A stretch of 64,000 nt of DNA. Source: Microglena sp. YARC (Eukaryota > Chlorophyta > Chlorophyceae > Chlamydomonadales > Chlamydomonadaceae). The notes beneath the pieces were generated by a model. The model was given only the letters and a program-made list of their open reading frames with translations, did no database searches and was not told where the DNA came from. Where the stretch lies: the NCBI GenBank assembly GCA_022414725.1, contig CM039462.1, positions 96,749,232 through 96,813,231 on the forward strand, given 5' to 3'. This document shows positions 1 through 13,269 of this stretch, piece after piece (position 1 is the stretch's first letter; every line of letters begins with the position of its first letter). The translations under genes and the position numbers were made by a program.

Positions 1-468
1 GATTCTAAGGTTTATATTGATAGATTCTAGGTTTATATTGCCAGATTCTAAGATTTATATTGATAGATTATAGGTTTATATTGCCAGATTCTATGTTTAT
101 ATTGATAGATTCTATGTTTATATTGCCAGATTCTAAGGTTTATATTGATAGATTCTAGGTTTATATTGCCAGATTCTAAGGTTTATATTGACAGATTCTA
201 GGTTTATATTGCCAGGTTCTAAGGTTTATATTGATAGATTCTAGGTTTATATTGCCAGATTCTAAGGTTTATATTGATAGATTCTAGGTTTATATTGCCA
301 GATTCTAAGGTTTATATTGATAGATTCTAGGTTTATATTGCCAGATTCTAAGGTTTATATTGATAGATTCTAGGTTTATATTGCCAGATTCTAAGGTTTA
401 TATTGATAGATTCTAGGTTTTTATTGCCAGATTCTAGGTGTACATTGATAGATTCTAGGTTTATATTA
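1..468. repeat. 42-bp minisatellite (two 21-bp half units)
   Basis: About 22 half units alternate between two forms, one starting GATTCTAGGTTTATATTGCC and one starting GATTCTAAGGTTTATATTGA, so the higher-order period is 42 bp. Divergence between units is low. The array runs off the left edge. No coding content. Confidence 0.95.
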
Positions 469-706
469 AGGTGCCGGGTTCGAATTTCTTCGGGTGCGCT
501 TTAGTGTTTGCGGTCGCTGTCAACCGCCATGTAGCACTATCCAGGTAAAGTAGCAGCCCGTGCTGCGGTGTACGGGAGGGTCCCCTTAACACCACGCCCC
601 TCCAGGCGTTACTTTTTTTGTTTTTTTTAGCAGCCCGTTCTATACCGCTGTAAGACAGGGCCCCCTTAATCCCACACCCCACCAGGCGTTATCATTCCTT
701 TTCGGC
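469..706 (+). mobile_element. tRNA-derived SINE, 5'-truncated, with a second partial tail
   Basis: It begins inside the B-box-like segment GGGTTCGAAT and continues through the body shared with the full SINEs at 24713-24916, 25182-25388 and 61262-61478. The body ends in the signature CCTTAACACCACGCCCCTCC followed by AGGCGTTA and a T-rich run. A second copy of the tail follows at about 629-706. The A-box half is missing, so this copy is dead or rearranged. Confidence 0.75.
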
Positions 707-848
707 CCCAGTGCAAGCAAAACTACTGCCCCCCTCAACCTCCTGCCTCATAATAAGGGGCAGTATGTATCTGCTGACCCATGATCAGCACAGAGGGGAG
801 ATGCCTGATCATCGAGAGATGCATCTACCTAAGCAAGTGACTTGAAAT
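707..848. repeat. Dispersed repeat fragment
   Basis: The segment from GGCCCCAGTGCAAGC to CCTCATAATAAGG recurs at about 7700-7860 (twice) and 19720-19810. All copies lie in non-coding DNA, often next to SINE tails. The superfamily is not recognised. Confidence 0.5.
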
Positions 849-1379
849 GTACTACGTATACTAACCTATACTGCCTAGGTATGTGATTCGGGATGTACTT
901 CGTATACTAATTTATACTGCCTAGGTATGTGAGTTGGGATGTACTACGTATACTAATCTATACTGCCTAGGTATGTGAGTTGGAATGTACTACGTACGCT
1001 AATCCATATTGCCTAGGTATGTGAGTTGGATTGTACTACGTACACTACTCCATACTACCAAGGTGTGTGATTTATAATATAATACGTACACTACTGCCTA
1101 GCTATGTGAGTTGGAACATATTATGTACACTACTCCATACTACCAAGGTTTGTGATTTTGGAATATAATACGTACACAACTGCCTAGGTAGGTGAGTTGG
1201 AATGTACAACGTACACTAATCCATATTGCCTAGCTATGTGAGTTGGAGTGTACTACGTACACTACTCCATACTACAAAGGTATGTGATTTGGAATATAAG
1301 ACGTACACTACTGCCTAGCTATGTGAGTTGGAATACAGTACTACTACGTACACCACTCCATAGTTCCTAGGTATGTGCT
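849..1379. repeat. Degenerate tandem array, about 55-60-bp unit
   Basis: Roughly nine diverged units share GCCTAGGTATGTGAGTTGGA followed by a TACTACGTACACTA-like core. Unit length and sequence drift along the array. No exon was identified next to it. Confidence 0.8.
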
Positions 1380-1740
1380 TTGGAATATAGATGTTTTAAA
1401 CATCTTCAAGAGCAAACGTATCTACAGAGGCTCATACATGTGACAAATCTAAGACCTCTGCAATGTTGGAACTCTTCAATACGACAATCAAATACAACAT
1501 TTGCAGAATGTGTTTTAAGTGTTTCTCTTCTGCTCCTTAACCCCCCTGTGGTCCGGGTTGCTCAGCTGTATTCTGGGAGGTCTAACAACCTTCACATGGA
1601 TGCAAGCTAATCTTCATATCTAGTATTTGAGGAAAGTCGTTTTGGTGTCCTGTTGAATGTCAGAATTAAAGATAACTATGTATATATTACTGGGGGGGTG
1701 TTATTTTGGTGTTCTGTGGAATGCCAGAGGTAAATATAAG

Positions 1741-1900
1741 TAGGGACCGGCATATCTTATGATGTTGACCAAAGGCGATTATATGATATCATACAAATTG
1801 CATCATATGATATTTGATATCAATGGTAACTATAGCCTAGTCAGACTGCCGGCATCATATGACGACATGACATCATATGATATCATATTGCTGTTGCCTA
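1741..1900 (+). mobile_element. hAT-like MITE, copy 1
   Basis: A 160-bp AT-rich element starts TAGGGACCGGCATATC and ends in the inverted form TTGCCTA. It is rich in ATCATATGAT palindromes. Flanking octamers AATATAAG (1733-1740) and AATATAAC (1901-1908) match at 7 of 8 positions, as expected for an 8-bp target-site duplication. TAGGG-type termini and 8-bp duplications are typical of hAT elements. It has no coding capacity. Confidence 0.8.
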
Positions 1901-1908
1901 AATATAAC

Positions 1909-3743
1909 TACATAAGAGCTATATGGATCTGGTGGAAAGTATACTTGTTCCTCTGTGTGATGTGATAGTTAGGACAATAATTAACAAGTACTGTGATTTA
2001 TCGATAAGTTGTACAGAGAACCAATCGAGCATTTTGCTTGTGATTTGGGCGTTTTATCCTGGCTTGGTCTTTGCTTATATCGGTGGTATGTCCCTTACCT
2101 GTATAGGAGTCTGTATTCATAGCTTTCAAGATACTTGTGATTTGGTTGCATTATCCTGGCTTCTTCAAACTCAACTCATATCTCCGCAGTATATCACCCT
2201 ACCTGGATTGAAGTCTATGTTCATATCTTTCAAGATACTTGTGATTTGGTCTGGAGGGAGCTCATGACCCAAGAGTTTCAGTTGCTCCTTCAGAGCTTCG
2301 AGGTCGATCATGGCTCCGGGAGGAAGAAGCTGAGCTCGGACTTGCGCTTCCTGACTCTAGCTACTGCTGAGGGTTGTTCGGTTTGGAAATGTACGGTCTG
2401 CCTGGAAGCTGATGCCGAATATCTAAATTCTGCGGGTTACGGCAATGCAAGAAGGAGGAAGGATGCAAGGAAGGAGGCAAGGAAGGAAACGCCAAATTGG
2501 CATGGGTTAAGGAAGCTGAACGAAAGAAGACGCCATAAGGTTAAGTTTGAAGCATGATTTATCGGACCGTTTCGTGAGGGTCAATGCTATATTATGCTGA
2601 CAGTGCGGTCAAGAGGGAAAAGCGACAACCTGGTGCCGGTCGTGTAACGGCAGAAGGTGCACGAAAGAGTGGCGCCGAGTTGGTCAGCAGCTGTTGCGTT
2701 TGAATCTCGTTGGTCTCAGTTGTGTTGGTCTCAGCTGGGTCTGTTGGGCACAGGTGATCTCGAGGCGCGTGCTCATTATTTTGGAGAATCCGCGCAGCAC
2801 GTACGCGCTTTCTCCCACGAGAGCTTCAGGAACTCAACGGATTTTTGAGCATATCCTTATTATTTCGCCTTCCGTGTCCCGTGCTGCCGAAAAATATACG
2901 TCCGCGCCCAAGCTGAGCAGCACGCCAGCACCAGGGAGCAGCACAGCCTTCACAACAACACAGACAACAGCAAAATAACTAAGCTGTACGTTTTCTTGTA
3001 TTGATGACAGGGTGGCAGTTCAGTGTGGTAGTTGCTTCCGTAAAGAGCGCAGGGCGATGGGCGCGTTAAATAAACGATTCCAGCATCGATTTGGGCAAAG
3101 GCCACCTGCATGCTAGCTTGTCGTTGTGAATACCCCACCCCATTTGCCGCACAAAGCCATCAACTGCTCTGGCTGCGCTCGAAGTTTGTATTTGCTGACA
3201 CCTGTCTGACGGATCATTTGATTCCCTTCGGCATCCCATTCGAATACTGCTTCCAGTCCAGCAGAGCCCAGCCCTACCTCTCTGATCAGCCCAATCGCCG
3301 CAGAATACCAAAATACAATTCCTAGGCCGCACGGGTATCGCCTCCCCTCGATCCCCGCTCCATCTGCAGCCGAATTATCGTTGCCAGAGGCTTTCAGAAG
3401 CCATAATAGTCTTCCTGCGAAGCTTCGTCCTCACTGCAGCAGGCCGGCGCCTACCCCTCCTTTTTACGGCTGTCTTGCTGGATCCAAATCAGATTTTCCA
3501 CCTGACAAATCCTACCAACCAAATCCTACCCCCTGCTACCCACCCTGCCCCACCTGGAAATCCGCCTGGCCCAGCCATCGATACTGCCCCGCACCCTTTC
3601 GTTGGGCCACTCATCACACCCCGGCGCTTCTAGACTATTTGAGCACCTCCAGCCTGTTGGCAGGCAAGGCCAGCAGGGACTCGAACACGTCACTACCCGC
3701 GTCCTGAGCCGACCACACAGCCAGCCGACACGTGCACGAGGAC
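1909..3743. other. Upstream flank of the first gene, no gene assigned
   Basis: The segment TTTCAAGATACTTGTGATTTGG is repeated at about 2125 and 2230. A frame from ATG 2264 to 2557 (+) is rich in Arg/Lys at its end and resembles nothing I know; it may be a retroelement fragment or chance. From about 3380 the sequence becomes C-rich and probably holds the 5' UTR and promoter of the gene starting at 3744. No TATA box could be pinned down. Confidence 0.4.
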
Positions 3744-3914
3744 ATGGGGGCACTACAAGTGCTAGTAGTCCCAGTGTACAGGCACCACTGGGTGTACCAT
3801 GCTTGCCACCAGCCCGATGACCTGGAGGCTGAGTCCAGCACCCTAGGAGTGCCAGAGGGGGGTAACCCTCTAGTGCATGGGGTTCAGAAGTTCAGTGGGG
3901 ACATGAAGCTTAAG
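3744..3914 (+). CDS. Mit_KHE1-like gene, exon 1
   Basis: 57 codons from ATG 3744 to GATATGAAGCTTAAG-type end and donor GTGAGG at 3915. A GTG-initiated frame extends 12 bases further upstream, but ATG 3744 puts the family's typical hydrophobic start (QVLVVPVY) directly after the Met. Phase 0 at its end. Confidence 0.75.
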
Positions 3915-6900
3915 GTGAGGTCCCCCATGTTTTTTGCTGGGTGTTCTTTACTTATTTGATTTATGGGCACTGATTGCGCTTGATGCAATCAGTCAGTGCC
4001 AAATGTTCTTCATTTAATACTCATTTTGCAGCACAGAGTGTGATTGATTTATTTGATCAGCACTGCATGCGATTTAATGAATTGATAAGCGCTGAGTGTG
4101 CTTTATTTATTTGATTGATGGGCAATGAGTGTGCTTGATGCAATCAGTCAGCGCCAAATGTTCTTCATTTACTACTCATTTTGCAGCACAGAGTGTGGTT
4201 GATTTTTTTGATCAGCACTGCGTGTGATTTAATGAATTTAACAGCGCTGCGTGTGATTTATTTATTTGATTGATGAGCACTGAGTGTGCTTGATGCAATA
4301 TAGCAGCACCAAATGTTCTACATTTAATAGTCTTTTTGCATCACGGAGTGTGATTGATTTATTTGATCAGCACTGCGTGTGATTTAATGAATTTAACAGC
4401 GCTGTGTGTGCTTTATTTATTTGATTGATGAGCACTGAGTGTGCTTGATGCAATATAGCAGCACCAAATGTTCTACATTTAATAGTATTTTTGCATCACG
4501 GAGTGTGATTGATTTATTTGATCAGCACTGCGTGTGATTTAATGAATTTAACAGCGCTGTGTGTGCTTTATTTATTTGATTGATGAGCACTGAGTGTGCT
4601 TGATGCAATATAGCAGCACCAAATGTTCTGCATTTAATAGTCTTTTTGCATCACGGAGTGTGATTGATATATTTGATCAGCACTGCGTGTGATTTAATGA
4701 ATTTAACAGCGCTGTGTGTGCTTTATTTATTTGATTGATGAGCACTGAGTGTGCTTGATGCAAAAGATCAGCACTAAATGTGCTTTATTTAATACTAGGC
4801 TTGCAGTTGTCCAACTAACTAACTAATCAACTAACTAACTAACTAACTAACTGAATAAATGTATCACATTGCAGGTGTCCAACTAACTAACTAACTAACT
4901 AGCCAACCAACTAACTAACTCACTCACCTTGCAGGTTTCTAACTAACTAACTAACTAACTTACTAACTAACTAACTACCTAATTAACTAACTAACTAACT
5001 AACTAACTCACCTTGCAGGTGTCCAACTCCGCACAAAAGCAGTGGGCCAAGATTGAGACAAGCGAGCAGGGATCCTTCTCCAATCATCTGTACAAGTGGG
5101 TGTGGGAATGATATCAACATGACTCAACAATGAACCAAAAGAAAATGAATTGTTTTTTCAAAATAATTGGCTAAAGCCTTCCGTTGTTTCTATATTTAAT
5201 TATATACAATTGAAATATTTAAACCACGTTTTAAATTATGGTGTGCTCCAAAGCAGTGGGTAGAGATGGAGACAAGCGAGCCGGGATCTTTCTCCAATCA
5301 TCTGTACAAGTGGGTGTTGGAATGATATTGACATGACTTGACAGTGAACCAAAATGAATAACCACGTTTTACATTATGGTGTGCACGAAATAAAATAAAA
5401 TACCCACGTTTTACCTTATGGTGTGTACGGAAGCAGTGAGCGGAGATGGAGACAAGCGAGCCGGGATCCTTCTCCAATCATCTATACAAGTGGAAGTGGG
5501 AATGATATCGACATATGTTAACAACGAAGCAAATGAAAATGTTTTTTTTAGTGGCTAAAGCCTTCCCTTTGTTTCTATAATCTATATATATAAAGAAATC
5601 ATGGTCGTGGTCGTGGTCGTGGTGGTCGTGGTGGTGTCATCGCGTAACCGACTTAACCGACTTCCCGCCCAGCCAATTCCCGCCCAGCCAATTCCCGCTT
5701 TTAATCCCTCCTGCTTGAACTTCTGCCTGATTGGCCTCCTGCGAATTCTGCCTTGTGCAACCTTCGCCTCCTGCGTATTCTACCTGTTGCGCATCCAGCC
5801 CGATTTTTCCTTTTCCCGCCTGAGTTCATCCACCTGATTTCGGTAGCGCTACAGTTCGTCTTCCTTCAAGCTTTTCCCCCTGCATCTCTGCAAGACCTTT
5901 CCCTTGCGTCAAGAGACCTGTCGCTGCGTACAACGGGAGGTGACGTGGTGAGTCAGCCGACCTGTCAGAAATGTTCGAATCGCATCCATCCCATGTCACA
6001 AACTTGACTGCAAATTCTTCCCACTGCATCGAGAAACATGTCGCTCCACATTGTGCCATAGCAAGTACGCATCAAAGTTGACCGAATGAAAAATGTCGCT
6101 GAGCATTCTCGCCCTGACTTGACCGAACATCTCAAATCAGCAACTTGACTGCAACTTCTTCCCACTGCATCGAGAAATATGTCGTCGCCGTGCATTGTGC
6201 TAAAGCGAGCACGCGGCAAAGTTGAATGGATGAACCTAGCGATGTTTCCAAGTCTCAGATCGAGTTGACTTCGGGAGCAGATGAGGTGAACAGGATTATT
6301 CTTTGGCCGAACTGAATACATGCTCGCTAAGAAGAAGCTTGAGTTATGTACAGTTGCGATTGCGCAGGTTCAGCTTTTTCAGTGAGGTCGACTATCGATC
6401 ACAGCTGAGGTGGCAGGGAAGCAGGTCCGATGCTTTTAGCGGAGTCGGATGATGCGCAAACGTTGTCGATGCTCTTCGTCCCGTTTGCCTTTCAGCTATG
6501 ACAAAGCCCACAGCTGATGTGGAGGGAGGCAGATATGGAGTATGCGTGTGCTGGTGGGAGCGTGTAGGAGGGAGGGGAGGGATGAGAGTGGGGAGAGGGT
6601 GGGGGCTGGTGGGATGGCTGGGGTGGGGGAAGGGATGGAGTCAGGTAATATGTCAGGAAGAGTAAGGGAGTATGTTTGTGGGCGGGGGTACATGGTTAGG
6701 TGGGGGTGGGGGTGGAGATAACTGGGGGGGGGGGGGGGGGGGGGTACGGTGGTGTTTGTGTGCTTGTGGGTGCACAAGGGAGACCATCGCAAGGGATATG
6801 CGTCCGTCAATGTTTTAAGTTCCATGCACTGCAGAGAAAACCGTTTTGCAACCCAGCACAAAACAGGTGTGGCCAACGGGAGGGAAGGGGGTAGGGGGCG

Positions 6901-7013
6901 GATAATGGTTTGGTGGTGGTGGTGTGTGAATGAGGGGGGGGCTTCAAGTGTAAACCATTATGTAACCAGTCCCAAATAGGTGTGGCCAAAGGCCAAACGG
7001 GCACCGTACTATG

Positions 7014-7070
<57 letters not shown>

Positions 7071-10000
7071 CTTCGTGAGAGTAGGTGTGGCCACCGGCCA
7101 CACGGGCTACCGTACTAGTTAATTATATAAAATTTAATTATTTTATACCACGTTGTACATTATGGTGTGCACACATAAAATAAAATAACCACTCTACATT
7201 ATGGTGATTCACCCTGCTGTCCGTTAGTCCGACCGACGACCAAGACGAAGCCTGAGACGTCAGCCAACTGTCTCACAAGTCATAACTGACTGGCTTCGTT
7301 GAGCTCCATCTTTGCCACCTGTCATTCCGTTGCCAACACTCTCCTCCAATTTTCCGCGTCGCTTGCGATGCTGCATAGGACTTGTCTTACAGTTAACCCT
7401 GATGGATGTGAGGAAATGATATCGACATGAGCTAACAAGCAACCAAATGATTAGGGTTGGGAAGCAAACGTATACCGGTATTTTAATTTGTATATGCCAT
7501 ATAAACGTATGAATGCATAAACGTACGTATGTAACGTTTAAAAACGTATGAGTGTTTGTTGCACTTCTGGTGGAAAGACTTTTACATGGGTTTAAAGGGT
7601 AATGGGTATTGCCGCGTTGCTAATTTCATCAACAGCACACATCAACTCTCAGAAAAAATGTATGGCAAGTTAAGTTTGTCTAATTCTCAGAAAAAGAACC
7701 AGGCTAGCCCCCTAAACCTCACGCCTCATAATAAGGCATACTATTTATTCATGCACGTATTGTGTGCAAACTGGTTGTTGGCCCCTGTGTAAGCAAACGG
7801 GCTGCCCCCCTAAACCTCACACCTCATTATAAGGCATACTTTTATTTTATGTATTTATTGTGTGCGAAATTTACAGGTTTACGATGAAGGGCTCTAATTA
7901 TATATACGCATGGCAGCTTCTACTCAGCTCCAACAGACAGGTACTGGGTCAATCCCAAAGCTTTCAACTGCATTGGGATGCCCCTCATGTCAGCTTTAAG
8001 ACACACTAGCTAGCTGCAGGTGTGGCCTAAGGAAGGGGGAAAGGAGCTGCCTAGAAGCTGCTAAGTGTAGCCCAGGTTTGCGATGAAGGGCTCTAATTTT
8101 AGGTTACATTTACACTGCTCACCTTTTTTGTCCTGCCTATTCAAATGTATTTAACCTCAACACATGTGAGTGGTGTGGCATCCAGGTTTGCGATGAAAGT
8201 GCTGCCTCAAAAGGTAGGGGGAAGCTACCCTCCAGTGAGCTAGCATCCACAAGCCAGATCCTCCTCGGGTTAAGGGTTTAGGTTTTAGGGTATAGGAGAT
8301 CTGGCTTGTGGATGCTAGCTCACTGGAGGGTAGCTTCCCCCCTCCGTCTCAAAAGGACCTAGCGGAATCAGTTTGCGATGAATGGCTATGATTTCATGCC
8401 AAATGTCCAGGTTTGCAATGAAGGGCTCTGGATTTAGGTTACATTTGCACTGCTCGCCGTTTTTGTCCTGCCACTTACCTTGCATGCATTTAACCTTAAC
8501 GCATGCGAGAGGCACCATGTCCAAGCGAGCGATGAAATAACCTAAACTTCACACCTTGTAATAAGGCGTACTATTAATGTTATGTATTTATTGTGTGCGA
8601 ACTGTTCAGGTTTGCGATGAAAGTGATGTCTAAAGAGGGCCCAGTGGAATCAGTTTTTTTATGTTTTTTCAAATCCGGAAGTGGTTTTTTCTGGTTCTAA
8701 GCCTCCTCCAAGGACTGGTTTTTATAGCTTTTTATACCTTTTTAGGGCACTGCTCGCTGTTTGTAATGTTTTTACTGTGTGCAAACTGTTCAGGTTTGCG
8801 ATGAAAGTGATGTCTAAAGAGGACCCAGTGGAATATGTTTTTGTTTCAAATCCAAAAGTGTTTTTTCTGGTTTTAGGCCTCCTCCAGGGACAGGGTGTTC
8901 ATAGCTTTTTGTAGCTTTTTTAGGGCCATTTAGGGCATTTGTATAGAGGCAATTTGGGCCAAACCGGGGTCGTAAGTAGCGATCACTATATACAGCAGAA
9001 AAACAGATCTCTGGCACCACGTCCAGGTTTGCAATGAAAGAGCCTAAACCTCACACCTCGTAATAAGGCGTACTATTTATGCTATGTATTTATTGTGTGC
9101 AAACTGTTCAGGTTTGCGATGAAAGTGATGTCTAAAGAGGACCCAGTGGAGTCAGTTTTTTTATGTTTTTTCAAATTCGAAAGTGTTTTTTCTGGTTCTA
9201 AGCCTGCTCCGAGGACTGGTTTTTATAGCTTTTTGTACCTTTTTAGGGCACTGCTCGCTGTTTGTAATGTTTTTACTGTGTGCTAACTGTTCAGGTTTGC
9301 GATGAAAGTGATGTCTAGAGAGGACCCAGTGGAATCAGTTTTTTTGTGTTTTTTCAAATCCGGAAGTGGTTTTTTCTGGTTCTTAGCCTCCTCCGAGGAC
9401 TGGTTTTTATAGCTTTTTGTACCTTTTTAGGGCACTGCTCGCCGTATTTAATGTATTTACTGCGTGCGAACTGTTCAGGTTTGCGATGAAAGTGATGTCT
9501 AAAGAAGACCCAGTGGAATCCTTCTTCAAGAGCATACCTAAGGATACGTCACGACTGGAGGTCATCTATCCTGTAAGTATGCATGATATAAAAAGTAATG
9601 ATAACGCCTGGTAGGGCATGGTATTAAGTGAGTCTTGTCTCATGACTGGAGGTCATCTATCCTTTAAGTATGTATGTACAGCTACTATGTATGTATGTAC
9701 TGCTGCTATGTAAGTATGTACTGCTGCTATGCATGTATGTACTGCTGGTATGTATGTATGTACTGCTGCTATTTATGTATGTACTGATGCTATGTATGAA
9801 TGTATGTACTGCTACTATGTATGCATGTACCGCTGCTATGTATGTATGTACTGCTAATATGTATGTATGTACTGCTGTTGCACCCACACACAGCACGACT
9901 GGAGGTCATATATCCTGTAAGTATGTATGTACTGCTGCTATGTATGTATGTACTGCTGCTATGTATGTACTGCTGCTAAGTATGTATGTACTGCTGGTGT

Positions 10001-11689
10001 GTATGTATGTACTGCTGCTATGTATGTATGCACTGCTCCTGTGTATGTATGTACTGCAGCTACACCCACACACAGCACGACTGTATGTCATATATCCTGT
10101 AAGTATGTATGTACTGCTGCTATGTATGTATGCACTGCTCCTATGTATGTATGTACTGCTGCTACACCCACACACAGCACTACTGTATGTCATATATCCT
10201 GTAAGTATGTATGCATATTGGGCAAACCCCTTTTGCCTATTTGGCTACCCCTGGACTGTAAAAATACATACATACATACATACATACATACATACATACA
10301 TACATACATACATTCTGTTGTGAATCATGTGGTGGACCTTTCCCTCACCCTGTTCAACACACACACAGGCTAGCACCACCACGCAACCTTCACACCACCA
10401 CCTCCACACCACCATCACCACCACCATCACCACCACCCGACCTCCACACACACAGGCTAGCATGGATGAGGTCATGGTCCGGCGCCGCATGAGACTGCTG
10501 GTGGCTGATCGGAGTACACGGCATGGTCGCCGTATGGTGCGTGTGTGTGTGTGTATGTGAGGGAGAACGTCGACGTGTGTGTGTGGGGGGGGGGGGGGGG
10601 GGGGGGGAGGAAAAGCTATTGTGCACAGCGCTGACTACGACTAACTTCCACCAGGGTAATCCTGAGCTAGCTACCTGGGCTGGGCCTGTGCGGCCCAGGT
10701 GCGACCCAGGGAACAAATCACTCGCTCACCGTCGCTCTTCGTGGCGACCAAGGGCCCATTTTGCCTTAACCTTGCACACCAGGGTCGCATGGGGGGCACA
10801 CCTGGGACTGGTCCCACACACACAAAGACTGCCACAGCCGAAACATGCAGTATGTGGCACAGGCCTTGGGTGACCCTAAGCACGGCAAATCTCATTAACT
10901 GACACCAACCACCCGATTGTGGACACCTAGCATGCCATGTACCACTAAGCAGTGTATTAGCTTTACTAAGAGCAGTGTAACATGTGTACACCTAACACTG
11001 TGGACAACTAACATGCCATGTACCCCTTATCTAAGCAAAGCTACTACACTGCACTTAGCAACTAGCTAATACACTGCTATTAGCAAAAATAATACACTGA
11101 AAAGATAATACACCACACTGAGCAACTAGCTCATACACTTAGTAAAGCTAATACACTTAGTAAAGCGAATACACTTAGTAAAGCTAATACACTTAGTAAA
11201 GCGAATACACTTAGTAAAGCTAATACACTTAGCAAAGCTAATACACTTAGTAAAGCTAATACACTTAGTAAAGCGAATACACTTAGTAAAGCGAATACAC
11301 TTAGTAAAGCTAATACACTTAGTAAAGCTAATACACTTAGTAAAGCGAATACACTACACTTAGCAACTACACTGCACTTAGCAAAGGTAATACACTGAAA
11401 AGATAATACGCCTCACTGAGTAACTAGCCAATACACTGCAAAGCAACTGCACTACACTTAGCAACTACACTGCACTTATCAACTAGCTAATACACTGAAA
11501 AGATCAGACGCCGCACTTAGCAACTAGCTAATACACTGCATAACTGATACACTTAGTAAAACTAGTCCATTACAAAGCTAAGACGCTACATCATGCCTTC
11601 CTGTGTGCAGCTCGGGTGGGGACTCATCACAGTACCCCAGGCACCTTTGCTGGTAAGTGATGTGTGTACGTGTGTTTTATGTATGTATG

Positions 11690-11720
<31 letters not shown>

Positions 11721-12074
11721 GTATGTATGTTTTTATGTCTGTATGTTGGTATGTACATATGCTTTTATGTATGCATGTATGCATGTATGTATGTATGTAT
11801 GTATGTATGTATGTATGTACGTATGTATGTATGTATGTATGTATGTATGTATGTATGTATGTATGTATGTATGCACCTATATGGATGGATGGATGGATGG
11901 GCAGTCGTATGGATGGGTGGGCATGTGTGTGTGCAGCTTGAGTGGTGCCCCATCACCATGCCCAGGCACCTTTGCTGGCAAGTGACATATGTATGCATGT
12001 ACCTATATGGATGGATGGATGGATGGATGGATGGATGGATGGATGGATAGGCAGTCGGATGGATGTGCCTGCAT

Positions 12075-12133
<59 letters not shown>

Positions 12134-13234
12134 CGTGTGTGTGTGTGTGTGTGTGTATGTATGTGTGTATGTGTGTGTGTGTATGTGTGTGTGTATGTGT
12201 GTGTGTGTGTATGTGTGCGTGTGTGTGTGTGCACGTGTGTGTGTGTGTGTGTGATGTTGAGCAAGACTCAGACCTGATGTACATTACCGAATTGGCGCTT
12301 ACCAGGGATTTGTTTTTCCGCTACTCAAAGCGATCGCTACTTTTGACCCCGTTTTGGCCCAAATTATCGCTATAAATGTAAAACAAAGTTAGTTTTACCC
12401 TGAAAGCTAGATAAAGCTATACAAACCAATGACAGGAAGGAAATCCTGGAGTATGCTATGTACTGCCAGTTATACCAAATGGGCTCTTACACCCTCAAAT
12501 CACTTCCTGCGGCATGGACTGTACAAGCGGGTGGGGAGGGGGGGGGGGGGGGGGGGATACAGGTGTAGTGGTCATTACATAAGCATGCATCACCACCACC
12601 ACTGCTATCAGTGGCAGCAGCAGCAACAGGGTAGTAGCCCTGATGAACATTGCCGAATGGGCTCTTACACCCCCCAAATCACTTCTGAGGCATGGACTGT
12701 ACAAGCGGGTGGAGGGGGGGGGGGGGGGGGGAGTACAGGTGTAGTGGTCATTACATAAGCATGCAGCACCACCACCACTGCTATCAGTGGCAGCAGCAGC
12801 AACAGGGTAGTAGCCCTGATGAACATTGCCGAATGGCCTCTTACACCCCCCAAATCACTTCCTGAGGCATGGACTGTACAAGCGGGTGGGAGGGGGGGGG
12901 GGGGGGGGGGGTACAGGTGTAGTGGTCATTACATAAACATGCATCACCACCACCACTGCTATCAGTGGCAGCAGCAGCAACAGGGTAGTAGCCCTGATGA
13001 ACATTGCCGAATGGGCCTCTTACACCCCCAAATCACTTCCTGAGGCATGGACTGTACAAGCGGGTGGGAGGGGGGGGGGGGAGTACAGGTGTAGTGGTCA
13101 TTACATAACATGCATCACCACCACCACTGCTATCAGTGCAGCAGCAGCAACAGGGTAGTAGCCCTGATGAACATTGCCGAATGGCTCTTACACCCCCAAA
13201 TCACTTCCTGAGGCATGGACTGTACAAGCGGGTG

Positions 13235-13269
<35 letters not shown>

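Noticed and set aside
1..468. Telomere or centromere repeat
   Set aside because: The 21-bp unit contains TTCTAGGTTTATATTG, not a telomere motif, and one array of 0.5 kb is no evidence for a centromere.
9670..10323. Cys/Tyr/Val-rich 217-residue frame
   Set aside because: It translates (TATG)n units and copied exon 3 edges in intron 3 of the Mit_KHE1-like gene.
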